From CAXBGS01 sp963975425 (GTDB taxonomy: Bacteria > Planctomycetota > Planctomycetia > Pirellulales > Pirellulaceae): a DNA stretch of 64,000 nucleotides. Every line of letters starts with the position of its first letter. Within the stretch, counting starts at the first letter, position 1. Where the stretch lies: NCBI GenBank assembly GCA_963975425.1, contig CAXBGS010000004.1:558001-622000 (forward strand). The letters run 5' to 3'. The translations under genes were made by a program, and so were the position numbers. Of this stretch, positions 38,871 through 47,945 are shown in pieces. A model generated the notes under the pieces. The model did no database searches. It had not been told where the DNA came from and saw nothing but the letters and a program-made list of their open reading frames with translations.

Positions 38871-39524
38871 TTAAGCGCGAGATTTCGTACCGACTTCGCG
38901 ACGGAGCTGTTCAAACTGGCGAATGGCAGCGTCACGTCCGTTGCCACAAGCAGGCCGATCGCCGGGATAGGCGGCGACCGCTGGCATCCGAGGCGCAACC
39001 TGCGGTGTGTACTGGGGAACCGACGGAGGCGCCGACTGGGGCGTTTGTTGCGGCATGGGCTGTGCCGGCGGCGACGGAGCAGGAACGGCATGGCCGACCT
39101 GACTGTCGTGAGCGAACGACGCGTCCTGCACCGTGGCCGGGCCCGTCGGATCGGCCGGCACGCTGTTTCCAGATTGCTGTGTACGATGCTGCCACGCCTC
39201 TTTCATTTGCAAGAACTGACGCTGCTCGGACTCAAGCTTTAACCATGCCGCGGCCAGTTCCTGGGCCTTGTCCGAGACATCGTCCATCTCGCGCTGACGA
39301 CGGGCTTCCCATTTCCGCTGTTTTTCTTCGAATTTCTGCTGTTGTGCGGAGATGCCGACGTCACTGTTGGTGGCGTTCAAACCGTGCTCGATCACACGCC
39401 GGGAACGCACGACCCATTTACTGAGATACGTTTCAATATCCGAAGCAATCCGACGCAATTCCGCGGCGTTTGCATCGCCGGTTGCGTTTGGCTGGCTATT
39501 TGTTTCCATCACGTTTGATTCCAT
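38871..39524 (-). CDS. Coiled-coil, Pro-rich protein of unknown function
   Basis: The likely start is the ATG at 39524 (MESNVMETNSQPNATGDANAAELRRIA) or the one at 39509; the longest reading starts at 39554. The protein has an N-terminal helical segment (RIASDIETYLSKWVVRSRRVIEHGL), a coiled coil (about 60-125, QQQKFEEKQRKWEARRQREMDDVSDKAQELAAAWLKLE), a Pro/Gln-rich disordered stretch (VPAPSPPAQPMPQQTPQSAPPS) and a short C-terminal helix (AAIRQFEQLRREV). I know no family. It lies between the FHA gene and the FGE-like gene and may be a linker that brings them together. Confidence 0.7.
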   Translation of the reverse strand: MESNVMETNSQPNATGDANAAELRRIASDIETYLSKWVVRSRRVIEHGLNATNSDVGISAQQQKFEEKQRKWEARRQREMDDVSDKAQELAAAWLKLESEQRQFLQMKEAWQHRTQQSGNSVPADPTGPATVQDASFAHDSQVGHAVPAPSPPAQPMPQQTPQSAPPSVPQYTPQVAPRMPAVAAYPGDRPACGNGRDAAIRQFEQLRREVGTKSRA

Positions 39525-39578
39525 AGCTTGTAGTGCAATCGTCGTGACATGCACGACGTCCCCAGACCGAGACGAGAC

Positions 39579-41126
39579 CTAGTACTCGACTCGGTTCCAA
39601 AGTTTCTTTACGCGAGTCGCAAGCGAAGCCTGTTTTGCTTCACGCTTCTCTTCTTCATGGATTTCTCGTAAATGTTGACGCAATGTTTGAAGCCGTAGCG
39701 CCGTTTCGCGATCCGCTTCGTTTTCGTTCTTGGGAAGCTCTTCGATGCCCGACAAACGATTGGACAGCTCGAACCTTAGACGCGAAATCTTCGCGCGTTC
39801 CTGAGCGATCTCAGCACGTTCCTCTCGCAGAGCCTCGTCTTGCTGTTGTTGCGAATTCGCCAACTGCTTGTTCAGCACGGCCAATTGTTTGACCGATTCG
39901 TCAAGCTGCTGTTGCAGCATGCGATTTTGCTGCTGCAGGGCTTCGAGGGTCTCTTCGTATTGCTGAGGCGCGGCACCTTGCGTCGCGGTGCGATGCAATT
40001 TTTGCTGCATATCGTCACGCTGCGCAATCGCTTCGGCGGCACGACGCTTTAATGCGTCGACTTCCGCAGCATGCTCATCCTCTCTTTGGCCGATGCGTTT
40101 TTCAATTTCGCCGACCCAGCCTTCCAATTGGCTACGCTCTTCTTGCTCGCTGCGGCTAGCCTCTTCGGACGCGTGCAGCATCTCCTCTAACAACGCAACT
40201 CGCTCGTCGCTTCGCTGGGCCTCGTCTAACAGCTCTTGCATACGAGCCAATAAAGCGTCGCTTTGATCGGTTTGCGAATTGGTGTCGCTGACGCTGAGCG
40301 GCTGCACCAACGATGCTCGATCCTCCGCGTCTCGATCCGAAAGCGCGGCCTGCAAATCAATGATTTCGGCGCGCAGCAATTCGACGGTCTCTCGGTCGTA
40401 AGTTTCTTCTTCGAAAAAGTCGGCGTCGAAATCAAACGACGCGGATGCGACCGGTCGCGTGGCGCCGGCATCGGCATCGGCGGGTTCTTCGTCGTGGTCA
40501 AAATCGGCGTGATCAAAGCCATCACGTCCCGCGGACAGCTGATTGATCGTGTCCTCATCGACCGTTTCATGTCCGACCATGTGCTGCTGGATCGTATCGT
40601 GATGAGACGCATTTTCGACCGGTATATCCGTGGTCCTGGCCTGGGCCGCCGGGGCCGCTAGGTCCTTCGATGCTGCGGCCGTGGGACTGGGCTGCGAACC
40701 GCCGCTCGCGGGCGGCATGTGCATCGATGGGGATTCGGTTTGCTCAGACGAATCGGGCAACGCCGTGCTGGAAGCAGCGGCTTCCGCCACGACTTTGGTC
40801 GCGTCACCTGACCGAATCGTGATGGAATATTCACCGACGTTCAAAATCGCACCTGGTTCCAACAACTGTTTCGTATCGATCATCGTTCCGTCGACCATCG
40901 TGCCCTGCTTGGACATCCAATCTTGAACCCAGGCGTCGCCATCTTCCAATTCGATTCGGCAGTGGATGTCCGACAAGCCCTCACCTTGCAATCGCAAACC
41001 ACAGTTGGTGGACCGCCCGACGAACACGCCTCCGTCGGAATCAAATGTGTAGTGCTGAATACTGCCATCGGTCCGTTTGGCGACGACCGTGACGGTTGAA
41101 CTTTGATTAGCTGTATCGATCATCAT
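39579..41126 (-). CDS. FHA-domain protein with long coiled coil
   Basis: The 515-residue protein begins with an FHA domain (about 33-105) with the conserved G37-R38-S39 and the later SDIHCRI (Ser52, His55) that contact phosphothreonine, followed by GTMVDG. After an Ala/Asp-rich linker (110-230) comes a long coiled coil (about 245-515) with EETYDRETVELLRAEIIDLQAALSDRDA and repeated Glu/Gln heptads, with no enzymatic domain. It should bind phosphothreonine-bearing partners, which links the operon to Ser/Thr phosphorylation. It overlaps the REC-PATAN gene by 4 bp. Confidence 0.9.
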   Translation of the reverse strand: MMIDTANQSSTVTVVAKRTDGSIQHYTFDSDGGVFVGRSTNCGLRLQGEGLSDIHCRIELEDGDAWVQDWMSKQGTMVDGTMIDTKQLLEPGAILNVGEYSITIRSGDATKVVAEAAASSTALPDSSEQTESPSMHMPPASGGSQPSPTAAASKDLAAPAAQARTTDIPVENASHHDTIQQHMVGHETVDEDTINQLSAGRDGFDHADFDHDEEPADADAGATRPVASASFDFDADFFEEETYDRETVELLRAEIIDLQAALSDRDAEDRASLVQPLSVSDTNSQTDQSDALLARMQELLDEAQRSDERVALLEEMLHASEEASRSEQEERSQLEGWVGEIEKRIGQREDEHAAEVDALKRRAAEAIAQRDDMQQKLHRTATQGAAPQQYEETLEALQQQNRMLQQQLDESVKQLAVLNKQLANSQQQQDEALREERAEIAQERAKISRLRFELSNRLSGIEELPKNENEADRETALRLQTLRQHLREIHEEEKREAKQASLATRVKKLWNRVEY

Positions 41127-42757
41127 TCGACTCCCGCAATGGCGACTTGGGGTTGAGCATTAGATTCAGTGACGGGTGCGGCGGACGGTGCTGATGTCGC
41201 CGGCGAGGTCTGCGAATCGTTTTGCAGGACGCGTTGCATGACACGGCTGATCAGTTCGCCTGTGCATGGACGCGGAACGATTTCTTCGGGCATGAACCCC
41301 AACCGGGCCTGCCAATCGACGGCCGACCCATCGACGTTTCGATCCGATCCAATGGCGATCCAGCGAATCGAACCGACCGCCGGGTGATCAGTCGATCGCA
41401 GTGCTTGAATCACCTGACAGGACTCGGGACTGTCGGCGGCGAAGAAAATGCAATCCGGTGCGGCACGCTTGAAGATCAATTGCAGCGCCATCCGGTCACG
41501 AACCACTTTGCCGTCATAGTCGCACACGTCGCCGGCAAGCGTTTGACGAATCTGCGTCGCCGCAGCGGAATCGGGCTCAAACACCACGAAGGTTTCGGGA
41601 TTCACCCGCTCGCGCTGTTGGACCAATTCGGCCATCACAAAACCGCTGAGAACACGGATCACTTCGTCCGCATCCCATTGCAACTGTTCGGCCAAGGCGG
41701 CGGCGCTTTGCGGTGTTGAAAGCAGATTCAAGACTTTCATGTGTCGCGCCGACAAACCCGCGCGATCGAGGTTTTGCCCACGAATCGCACGTCGTGAATA
41801 GACGGTTTTTTGATGATCGACCGTATTGTCGATGTCCCCGTACAGAGCGCCTTCGACGAGTAGCGCGAGCAGACTGATCCCCAGCGGCAGGCTGTCCGAA
41901 AGCGCGGACGATCGCTGGTTTGATTCGAATCGAAAACTCGTCAGTTTCCGGGTGAAACCAAGTCGTATCAACATCGCCGATTGAAAACGCAACAACTTGC
42001 TGAGTAATCGAGGGTCGAGCACTTTTTGATCCAGCAGCTGAACGAAGCCGCCGACTTCCGCACAGCTTTGACCGCCAATGGTCATCTTTAAGACGGGCGC
42101 CAGGTTCGCCAGGGACGACGGCAATCGCGCGGTGATGTCTGCCATTTCTTCGTCGTTAATCCCCGTTGCCGAAACGCCTTGGATTCGTCCTTCGTGCAAT
42201 TGGATCCATAACCGTGTCCGCTCTGCTTCGACCTCCAGAGTCCCGCTCTTTCCGCTGTTGTTCAGAAAATCGATCACTTCGCGCAGACCGAACAATGTGA
42301 ACTGACCGGCAAGTGCAGCTTCGCCGACTTCGCCGATCACTTCGGGGACGGCGGTTCCACCGGACTGAGAGCCGACGATCATCGCGGCTGTTTCGATCGC
42401 ATTGGCCACCGTCGTGCGCAGCAAGTCTTCGGTGTACGGCTTGGGCAACATGTCGACCACGTTGTCCAATTCGATGTACTCGGCGTACGCTTTCTTGCGA
42501 AGCGTCGAACTGATCACGACGGGAATCGAGCAAAGTGATTTATTTTGCTCCAATTGGCTGGCGACCTCGAACCCGGTTGTGCCAGGCAGTTGGTGGTCCA
42601 ACAAGATCAGGTCGGGTCGGATTTCGTCGGCAAGTTCTAAACCGACTTCGGCGTTAGGAGCGAGAACGACTTGATAGCCGGCCGGGCTTAGGTGCGTGTC
42701 GACCAACTTGCGAATGGTCGCGCTGTCGTCAATGACCAAGACTGTTTTGTCGCTCAT
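41123..42757 (-). CDS. Response regulator with PATAN (DUF4388) domain and C-terminal receiver-like part
   Basis: The 544-residue protein has an N-terminal receiver (VLVIDDSATIRKL; phospho-acceptor Asp54 in LILLDHQLPG; KPYTEDLL). It is followed by a PATAN-type domain (about 150-300, TLFGLREVIDFLNNSGKSGTLEVE...LHEGRIQGV), the DUF4388 module found in PatA, PixG and other regulators. A winged-helix-like segment (SARHMKVLNLLSTPQSAAALAEQLQWDADEVIRVLSGFV) comes next. The last 150 residues resemble a degenerate receiver. It overlaps both neighbours by 4 bp (CheA hybrid upstream, FHA gene downstream). In cyanobacteria PATAN-REC proteins act on type IV pilus motors; the role here is inferred. Confidence 0.85.
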   Translation of the reverse strand: MSDKTVLVIDDSATIRKLVDTHLSPAGYQVVLAPNAEVGLELADEIRPDLILLDHQLPGTTGFEVASQLEQNKSLCSIPVVISSTLRKKAYAEYIELDNVVDMLPKPYTEDLLRTTVANAIETAAMIVGSQSGGTAVPEVIGEVGEAALAGQFTLFGLREVIDFLNNSGKSGTLEVEAERTRLWIQLHEGRIQGVSATGINDEEMADITARLPSSLANLAPVLKMTIGGQSCAEVGGFVQLLDQKVLDPRLLSKLLRFQSAMLIRLGFTRKLTSFRFESNQRSSALSDSLPLGISLLALLVEGALYGDIDNTVDHQKTVYSRRAIRGQNLDRAGLSARHMKVLNLLSTPQSAAALAEQLQWDADEVIRVLSGFVMAELVQQRERVNPETFVVFEPDSAAATQIRQTLAGDVCDYDGKVVRDRMALQLIFKRAAPDCIFFAADSPESCQVIQALRSTDHPAVGSIRWIAIGSDRNVDGSAVDWQARLGFMPEEIVPRPCTGELISRVMQRVLQNDSQTSPATSAPSAAPVTESNAQPQVAIAGVE

Positions 42758-45372
42758 GATTTATCTCCGGCGGGTAGTGGTTCGGGTGTGCAATCTTTTT
42801 TCGATATTCGAAGCTTGCCGATCGACGCGATCGTGCGGTCCAGATCCGTGTCGGCCAACGGCTTGATCAAATAGCCGGCGGCACCCAGGTCGGCCGCCGT
42901 GTCGCGAAACGACGCCTCGTCGCGACTGCTGATAATCACGACCGGTGTTTTTTGTTCCGAACTCGTTGGATCGATCGTCGCCAACAATTCCATCCCGTTG
43001 ACGTTGGGCATTTCCATGTCGCTGAACACGGCGGAAAAATGCTGAGTCGTCATCAGTTCAATCGCCTCCTGTCCGTCACACGCTTCGACCGTTTCGACGT
43101 TGTATCGACGAAGCGAGCGAACGACACGAGCACGCGCGCTCTTGGAATCATCGACAACGAGCACCTTGGGCAGAGGCGTGGGGTTACTGTCACCGGCAGG
43201 TGGTGGCGACGTTTGTTTCGGCCGTACCGCGATGCGTCGTGCGGCCGATTCCATGACACGCATGGTGTCCAAAACTAGAACCGTTTCGCCGAGCCCCGAA
43301 AGTGTCGCGCCACAGCAAATCGGATGTTGTTTCAGCAGCGAAGGAAGCGGCCGAACAACGACCTCTTCCGGTCCGACGATTTCGTCGACCAAAAGAGCGA
43401 CACGTCGGTTCTTTTCGCCGGATTGTTCTTGTCCGGATTGGTGACACGACAGCACCAGTGGCACGCCGTCGTCAGTGGGCGATACCGAATCGTGAACGGT
43501 CAGTTCGTCCAAACGGATGGTCCGCAATTGACGATGATTGGAACCTGCTTTTTGAATAAATTGCATCGGCAACGCATACAGTTGTCCCGACGAACGAAAG
43601 ACCATCGTGTGCTGAATCACCGAAGGCAACGGAAAACTAAGCCGGATGCAGGTGCCTTGCCCTGGGGTCGAATTGACTTCGATCCAGCCTCGCATTCGTT
43701 TCAGGGTCTCCGCCACAACGTCCATGCCGACGCCACGACCGGCGATCTGGTCGGCCGTTTGGCGGGTAGAGAAACCCGGTTGAAAGATCAGCTGAGCCAA
43801 TTCCTCATCACTGGCGGATGAGTCGGATTTCAACAGGCCGTTTTCGATGCCGCGGCGACGAATCGCGTCGTAATTGAGTCCCTGGCCGTCATCGCGAATT
43901 TCGATGACGAACAAGTCTGCACCGGATTGCGCCTGCAGCGTGATCGTACCGGTCGTGTTCTTGCCGGCGACCTGGCGTTGATCGGGTGATTCGATACCGT
44001 GACAAACACTATTGCGAACAATGTGTAGCAGCGGTTCATACAATCGCTGTTGCAACGACCGTTCGGTGCCGGCGTCTTCGCCAATCAGTTGCAGTTGTAC
44101 TTGTTTGTTTTCAGCTTTCGCTGCGTCGCGAACGACGCGCTGCAGTCGTCGGAACAGGCCGGACACTGGCGTTCGACGCAGCTGGACCAGTTCCCCTCGA
44201 AACTGGCGAATGAACTGCGAAACGGCAGCGTTTCCTTCGGCGACGGGTTGCGAACATTCACGCAGCCGTTGTGCCGTGGCCATCAACTCATTGGCGATAC
44301 CCGGCAACGAAGACGTTTCTTCATCGACGATTTCCGCGGGTCTGTCACCGGCGGCACGGACTTGGCAAACGCCATGGACTAGTTCCTCGTAGATATCATT
44401 GAGTTCTGCTAATTCGGTCTCGCGGCGATTTCGCAACATGACCAGTTCGGCCAGCATGTCCATCAGCCGATTCAGTTGCGATGACTTGACACGAACCGAC
44501 TCTTCATCGCCGCCACGGTCGTCGCCGCAGTCAAAATTGATGGCGGCGCGTTCCACCGGTGCAGATGCGGCCGGTGTGCGATCCGGCGCGGTCTGTCCGG
44601 CTGGGGACTGCTCGGTGATCGGTGTTGGTGCGTCTTGGTTCCGGACGGCATCGATCACTTTGCCAACTTGATCCAGTTGACTCAACAAGTCTTGAGCGCT
44701 TGGCAGCTCACCGCTGGCTCCTTTGCCCGAGTCGCCGGTACCGATCGAATCTTCGATGCCATGCAGGAACTCGGCCAATTCCGTCAACCCAACACTGGCC
44801 GACGCGCCTTTGAGCGTATGTAATTCTCGGCCGATCAATCGCAGCGGATCGGGATCCTTGGGATTGGATTCATAGCTGAGGATGCCGTTCTCGATAGCAG
44901 CGACACATTGGCCGGCGTCATCCAAGAACGCTTCACGGAGCTCGTCATCGAGTTTTGGCAACGCCTTCACGCCCAGGGCCCGAACACCCGAGGCTTGCTT
45001 ATCCGACGCTTGCTCATCCGAGGCCGAAGTTTGCAAAGCTGACTCGTTTGCCGCTTTGTCGGGCGCCGACTTCTGTAATGGCGGCGAAGCAACCGGCTCG
45101 CTAATGGTTGCGTGCGAGCCGGTTTGCTCCGTCGCTCCCTCATTCAGAGCGGAGAGTAGATTGGTGATTTGTTCGACGCTAGGAACATCAATATCCTGGT
45201 CTGCGTTATCGTCCGCTTGCCCATCGATTTCGGTTTCCTCGGACTCAAAATCCGAATACCAATCGACATCGAATTGGTCTGATTCGCCACCATCGATCCA
45301 TGGGTCGCCGGTGTTGAACGCACCCTCATCGTCGATCGAGGGCTCTTGGTTGTCGTATTCGTTGGGGTCCAT
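42754..45372 (-). CDS. cheA: CheA-like hybrid histidine kinase with C-terminal receiver
   Basis: The 872-residue protein has an acidic N-terminal extension (1-140) with short repeats (SASDEQASDKQASGVRALGVK), then an HPt domain whose phospho-acceptor is His185 (RELHTLKGASASVGL), a dimerisation helix pair (about 295-400), and a HATPase domain with N454, D494-G-x-G and GRGVGMD (545-551). A CheW-like domain (about 585-720) binds the receptor array, and a receiver follows (736-872, KVLVVDDSKS, Asp785). CheA-REC hybrids of this layout belong to Pil-Chp and Pix/Tax systems rather than flagellar chemotaxis. There is only one HPt domain. It overlaps the PATAN gene by 4 bp. Confidence 0.93.
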   Translation of the reverse strand: MDPNEYDNQEPSIDDEGAFNTGDPWIDGGESDQFDVDWYSDFESEETEIDGQADDNADQDIDVPSVEQITNLLSALNEGATEQTGSHATISEPVASPPLQKSAPDKAANESALQTSASDEQASDKQASGVRALGVKALPKLDDELREAFLDDAGQCVAAIENGILSYESNPKDPDPLRLIGRELHTLKGASASVGLTELAEFLHGIEDSIGTGDSGKGASGELPSAQDLLSQLDQVGKVIDAVRNQDAPTPITEQSPAGQTAPDRTPAASAPVERAAINFDCGDDRGGDEESVRVKSSQLNRLMDMLAELVMLRNRRETELAELNDIYEELVHGVCQVRAAGDRPAEIVDEETSSLPGIANELMATAQRLRECSQPVAEGNAAVSQFIRQFRGELVQLRRTPVSGLFRRLQRVVRDAAKAENKQVQLQLIGEDAGTERSLQQRLYEPLLHIVRNSVCHGIESPDQRQVAGKNTTGTITLQAQSGADLFVIEIRDDGQGLNYDAIRRRGIENGLLKSDSSASDEELAQLIFQPGFSTRQTADQIAGRGVGMDVVAETLKRMRGWIEVNSTPGQGTCIRLSFPLPSVIQHTMVFRSSGQLYALPMQFIQKAGSNHRQLRTIRLDELTVHDSVSPTDDGVPLVLSCHQSGQEQSGEKNRRVALLVDEIVGPEEVVVRPLPSLLKQHPICCGATLSGLGETVLVLDTMRVMESAARRIAVRPKQTSPPPAGDSNPTPLPKVLVVDDSKSARARVVRSLRRYNVETVEACDGQEAIELMTTQHFSAVFSDMEMPNVNGMELLATIDPTSSEQKTPVVIISSRDEASFRDTAADLGAAGYLIKPLADTDLDRTIASIGKLRISKKDCTPEPLPAGDKS

Positions 45373-45383
45373 CGGCTTGCTCC

Positions 45384-46751
45384 TTAGACGGCGTCTGCAA
45401 GAGTGGCGACGGATTCGGGCATGCCCGATGTGATTGCGGCCGGTGCGACGTGTCGGGCGGCCGTGTCGGTGACGGCGTCAACATTGTCGCTGGTCGCATC
45501 GGAACAACCTCGCAAGCGTTCGACGACGGCGTCAAACTGTGGTGTGGTTTTGGTCAGCGACCGCATTGTCCAGCAAGCACTTTCGGCACTGCTGCGACTG
45601 GACTTTGCGACTTGCGAGATTTGCTCGACGGCCAACACCACGTCTTGGGCAAGTTGCAGTTGTTGATGCGCCGCCGCGGTGATCTCTTTCGCTCGTGATT
45701 GGTCATCGTTACGGCTTGCGGTAATCCGTGCGAGGATCTGTTTCGCCTCATCGGCCAGCTTCGTTTCGGCGGCCACTTCTCCTCGTTGCCCTGCGATACT
45801 GACGATCGATTCTTGCGTTGCGTTGCGCATCGAATCGAGCAACTGAGTGATTTCGCTGGTCGCTTGTGAGGCTTGTTCGGCTAGCTTGCGAACCTCATCG
45901 GCAACGACAGCAAAGCCACGTCCATGTTCGCCGGCACGGATCGATTCAATCGAAGCGTTCAGGGCCAACATATCCGTGCGGGCGGCGATATCGCCAATCG
46001 ATTCAACAATCGCACTGACTTGCTGTGACGGATCGGCGAGTCCGCGTAAACGACTTTCGCTGGTTAAACATTGTTGACCGATACGGTCCATGCCCTCGGC
46101 GAGTCGTGCGACAAGATCGTGCGCCTGAGCGGCTGATTCGGACGTGCTGTCGATCGCTTGCTTGACTGATTCGGCGTTTCCTGTGACCAAGTCAATATTC
46201 GACGACATTTGCTCAACATAAGTTGTCGTCTTCGTTACGGCTTTGCTCTGTGCTTCAGCGCCGTCGGCAATTTCTTGCGTGTAACGTTCGATGTCGGCGG
46301 TACCTGATTCGATTTGCTTCAAGTGTGAATGAAGCGTCCCGCCAATACCGGCCAGCATTTTCCGTAATGCAAAACTTGTTGCCGCATCACCACTTCGGCG
46401 ATCGAGCAACAGCATGATCGATTGGAAATCACGAGCCTGATCGCGATGATTGGCCGCCACATCGTCCCAGCGCACGGCCTCGGAACTGACTTGCGTCGCG
46501 GTTTGGTCAAACTCATCGATTCCGATGGTCGTAACCGACGCGTGGTCGGCGACAACGGCTTCGACTTGACGGAGCCCGCGTTTGAACCATTTTGCCAAGC
46601 CGAATGATGCGACAACGGCACCACCCAACATTGCGACAATCGCGAGGCCGGCCGCAACACCGGTGCCCATCGTCATCGACGTCAGCATCACGACGACGGC
46701 AACGGCGGCAATCGCGGCATGACTAATAAAAAGAATGGATTGAATTTTCAT
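45384..46751 (-). CDS. Membrane-anchored methyl-accepting chemotaxis protein lacking a sensor domain
   Basis: The 455-residue protein has two N-terminal membrane segments (about 5-24 and 31-52) with almost no loop between them, then a cytoplasmic helical signalling region. The hairpin tip (252-290) reads IGDIAARTDMLALNASIESIRAGEHGRGFAVVADEV, matching the MCP kinase-control tip, with small changes (A-R-T-D instead of A-x-Q-T-N). There is no periplasmic ligand-binding domain, HAMP or PAS, so the signal must come through the membrane segments or partner proteins. No CheR or CheB lies in the operon. The gene starts 11 bp after cheW. Confidence 0.92.
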   Translation of the reverse strand: MKIQSILFISHAAIAAVAVVVMLTSMTMGTGVAAGLAIVAMLGGAVVASFGLAKWFKRGLRQVEAVVADHASVTTIGIDEFDQTATQVSSEAVRWDDVAANHRDQARDFQSIMLLLDRRSGDAATSFALRKMLAGIGGTLHSHLKQIESGTADIERYTQEIADGAEAQSKAVTKTTTYVEQMSSNIDLVTGNAESVKQAIDSTSESAAQAHDLVARLAEGMDRIGQQCLTSESRLRGLADPSQQVSAIVESIGDIAARTDMLALNASIESIRAGEHGRGFAVVADEVRKLAEQASQATSEITQLLDSMRNATQESIVSIAGQRGEVAAETKLADEAKQILARITASRNDDQSRAKEITAAAHQQLQLAQDVVLAVEQISQVAKSSRSSAESACWTMRSLTKTTPQFDAVVERLRGCSDATSDNVDAVTDTAARHVAPAAITSGMPESVATLADAV

Positions 46752-46762
46752 GATTCACTCGC

Positions 46763-47287
46763 TCACCGGATGCCGGACGTGCTTGATTCGGGACTGTTAG
46801 TACTCCAGTGGTTTTCTAACTGGGACTGAGCTAAATGCAGCAAGCGATGAGGGTCGAGGACTCGCACGACTTCATCACGGAACATCGCCGTCGCCAACAC
46901 CACACCGCTGACCGAGTCATCCAGGTTGACGTCGCCATTGGTCAATGTGTCCAGCGGCTCGAGTGCAAGGACTTCGGAAATGAGAATGGCCCAACCGCCG
47001 GTTGTACTGCCCAGCACCAATAGCTTCTCATCGTTCGCTGTTTCGATCGCCTCATCGGCAAGCAACACGTCGACTCGCACGACCGGCAAAAATTCGCTGC
47101 GCAGATGACACATGCCTGCCAACAAAGGATGACTTCCGGGTACGACCGATAGCTTGGGTGCGTAGGTGATCTCACGAACGGAGGTGGCCGGCAGCGCAAA
47201 CCAGTCTTCACGACAACGAAAGACGCAGTGCCGCGTCGCTTCGATTTGGGGCGCGGTTGATGAGTGACGTGGCAAAGGAGCGCTCAT
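46763..47287 (-). CDS. cheW: CheW-like coupling protein
   Basis: The 174-residue protein has the CheW fold: HCVFRCREDWFALPATSVREITYAP at the N-terminus, VVPGSHPLLAGMCHLRSEFLPVVRVDVLL in the middle and ILISEVLALEPLD with SGVVLATAMFRDEVVRVLDPHRLL towards the end. It should link the MCP to the CheA hybrid. The ATG overlaps the stop of the upstream Pro-rich gene as ATGA. It is the only CheW in the operon besides the CheW-like domain inside CheA. Confidence 0.92.
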   Translation of the reverse strand: MSAPLPRHSSTAPQIEATRHCVFRCREDWFALPATSVREITYAPKLSVVPGSHPLLAGMCHLRSEFLPVVRVDVLLADEAIETANDEKLLVLGSTTGGWAILISEVLALEPLDTLTNGDVNLDDSVSGVVLATAMFRDEVVRVLDPHRLLHLAQSQLENHWSTNSPESSTSGIR

Positions 47288-47868
47288 GACAACTCTCCCT
47301 GCAAACGCGCGGCGAGCTTTTCCTTGATCGCTTGCAACCGGTCGTTCGTTTCGTCCGGTCCCGACGTCGGTCGTTCCGTTGTGCTTGTCGACAGCGTCGC
47401 AGCGTCTTGATCCACTGATTGCGCTGACTCGGATGCTTGTCCACGCTCAGCCGTGACCTTTGCTGGCGAAGGCGTGACGTTTGCGGGCGCAGGCATCACG
47501 TTTGCTGGCGAAGGCGTCACGTTCGCGGGCGCCGCGGCAACACCGTTTTCATATCCATGCGTTGTGGCGGCGGCAGCGGGACGTGGTGTCGGCATTGACG
47601 ACGGTCGGACGACCGCGGCGACTTGCCGATTCGCCTGGACCTGCGCCGCGGCCGCTGGATCGACATCAATCGCAGGTTGCGTTGGTACGACTTGGGGCTC
47701 GGCAGGACTTTCCGGTGTGTTGTTCGCGGCGGTGATCGAATCGGCAATGTCTTCCAACCGCGATTGGATATCGGCGACAAACTCATCCAATTCAGATTCC
47801 CATTGCAAAACCATTTCTCGCGTCATGGCCGGCAGTTGGGCAGTGTTGGGTGCGGATTTCTTATTCAC
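47284..47868 (-). CDS. Pro/Ala-rich linker protein with helical ends, unknown function
   Basis: The 194-residue protein has an N-terminal helix (MTREMVLQWESELDEFVADIQSRLEDIADSITAANN), a low-complexity Pro/Ala/Val/Thr middle and a C-terminal amphipathic helix (NDRLQAIKEKLAARLQGELS). The middle contains 7-residue tandem units (NVTPSPA, NVMPAPA, NVTPSPA), encoded by the 21-bp repeats at 47456-47518. I know no family. Its position between the CheY-like and CheW genes and its helical ends suggest a flexible adaptor in the signalling array; that is inference. It overlaps cheW by 4 bp. Confidence 0.7.
   Translation of the reverse strand: MNKKSAPNTAQLPAMTREMVLQWESELDEFVADIQSRLEDIADSITAANNTPESPAEPQVVPTQPAIDVDPAAAAQVQANRQVAAVVRPSSMPTPRPAAAATTHGYENGVAAAPANVTPSPANVMPAPANVTPSPAKVTAERGQASESAQSVDQDAATLSTSTTERPTSGPDETNDRLQAIKEKLAARLQGELS
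47456..47533 (-). repeat. 21-bp tandem repeats inside the linker-protein gene
   Basis: Three units of 21 bp (47456-47476, 47477-47497, 47498-47518) plus a partial fourth begin AC(C/G)TTTGC on the plus strand and alternate GGCGAAGGC and GGCGCAGGC near their ends. They are in frame and give 7-residue units in the Pro-rich linker, so copy-number change would alter linker length without frameshift. Confidence 0.85.
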
Positions 47869-47945
47869 GGGTCTATTTCGACAGAGATGAATCGGTTTCG
47901 TCGGCGTTTGCGTTGGAAAGTCTTGCGAGGAACGAGAGAACAGAA

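Noticed and set aside
47453..47890. A 145-residue plus-strand frame opposite the linker-protein gene
   Set aside because: It is a mirror of the Pro-rich repeats on the opposite strand; Gly/Ala runs arise from the GC-rich repeat units.
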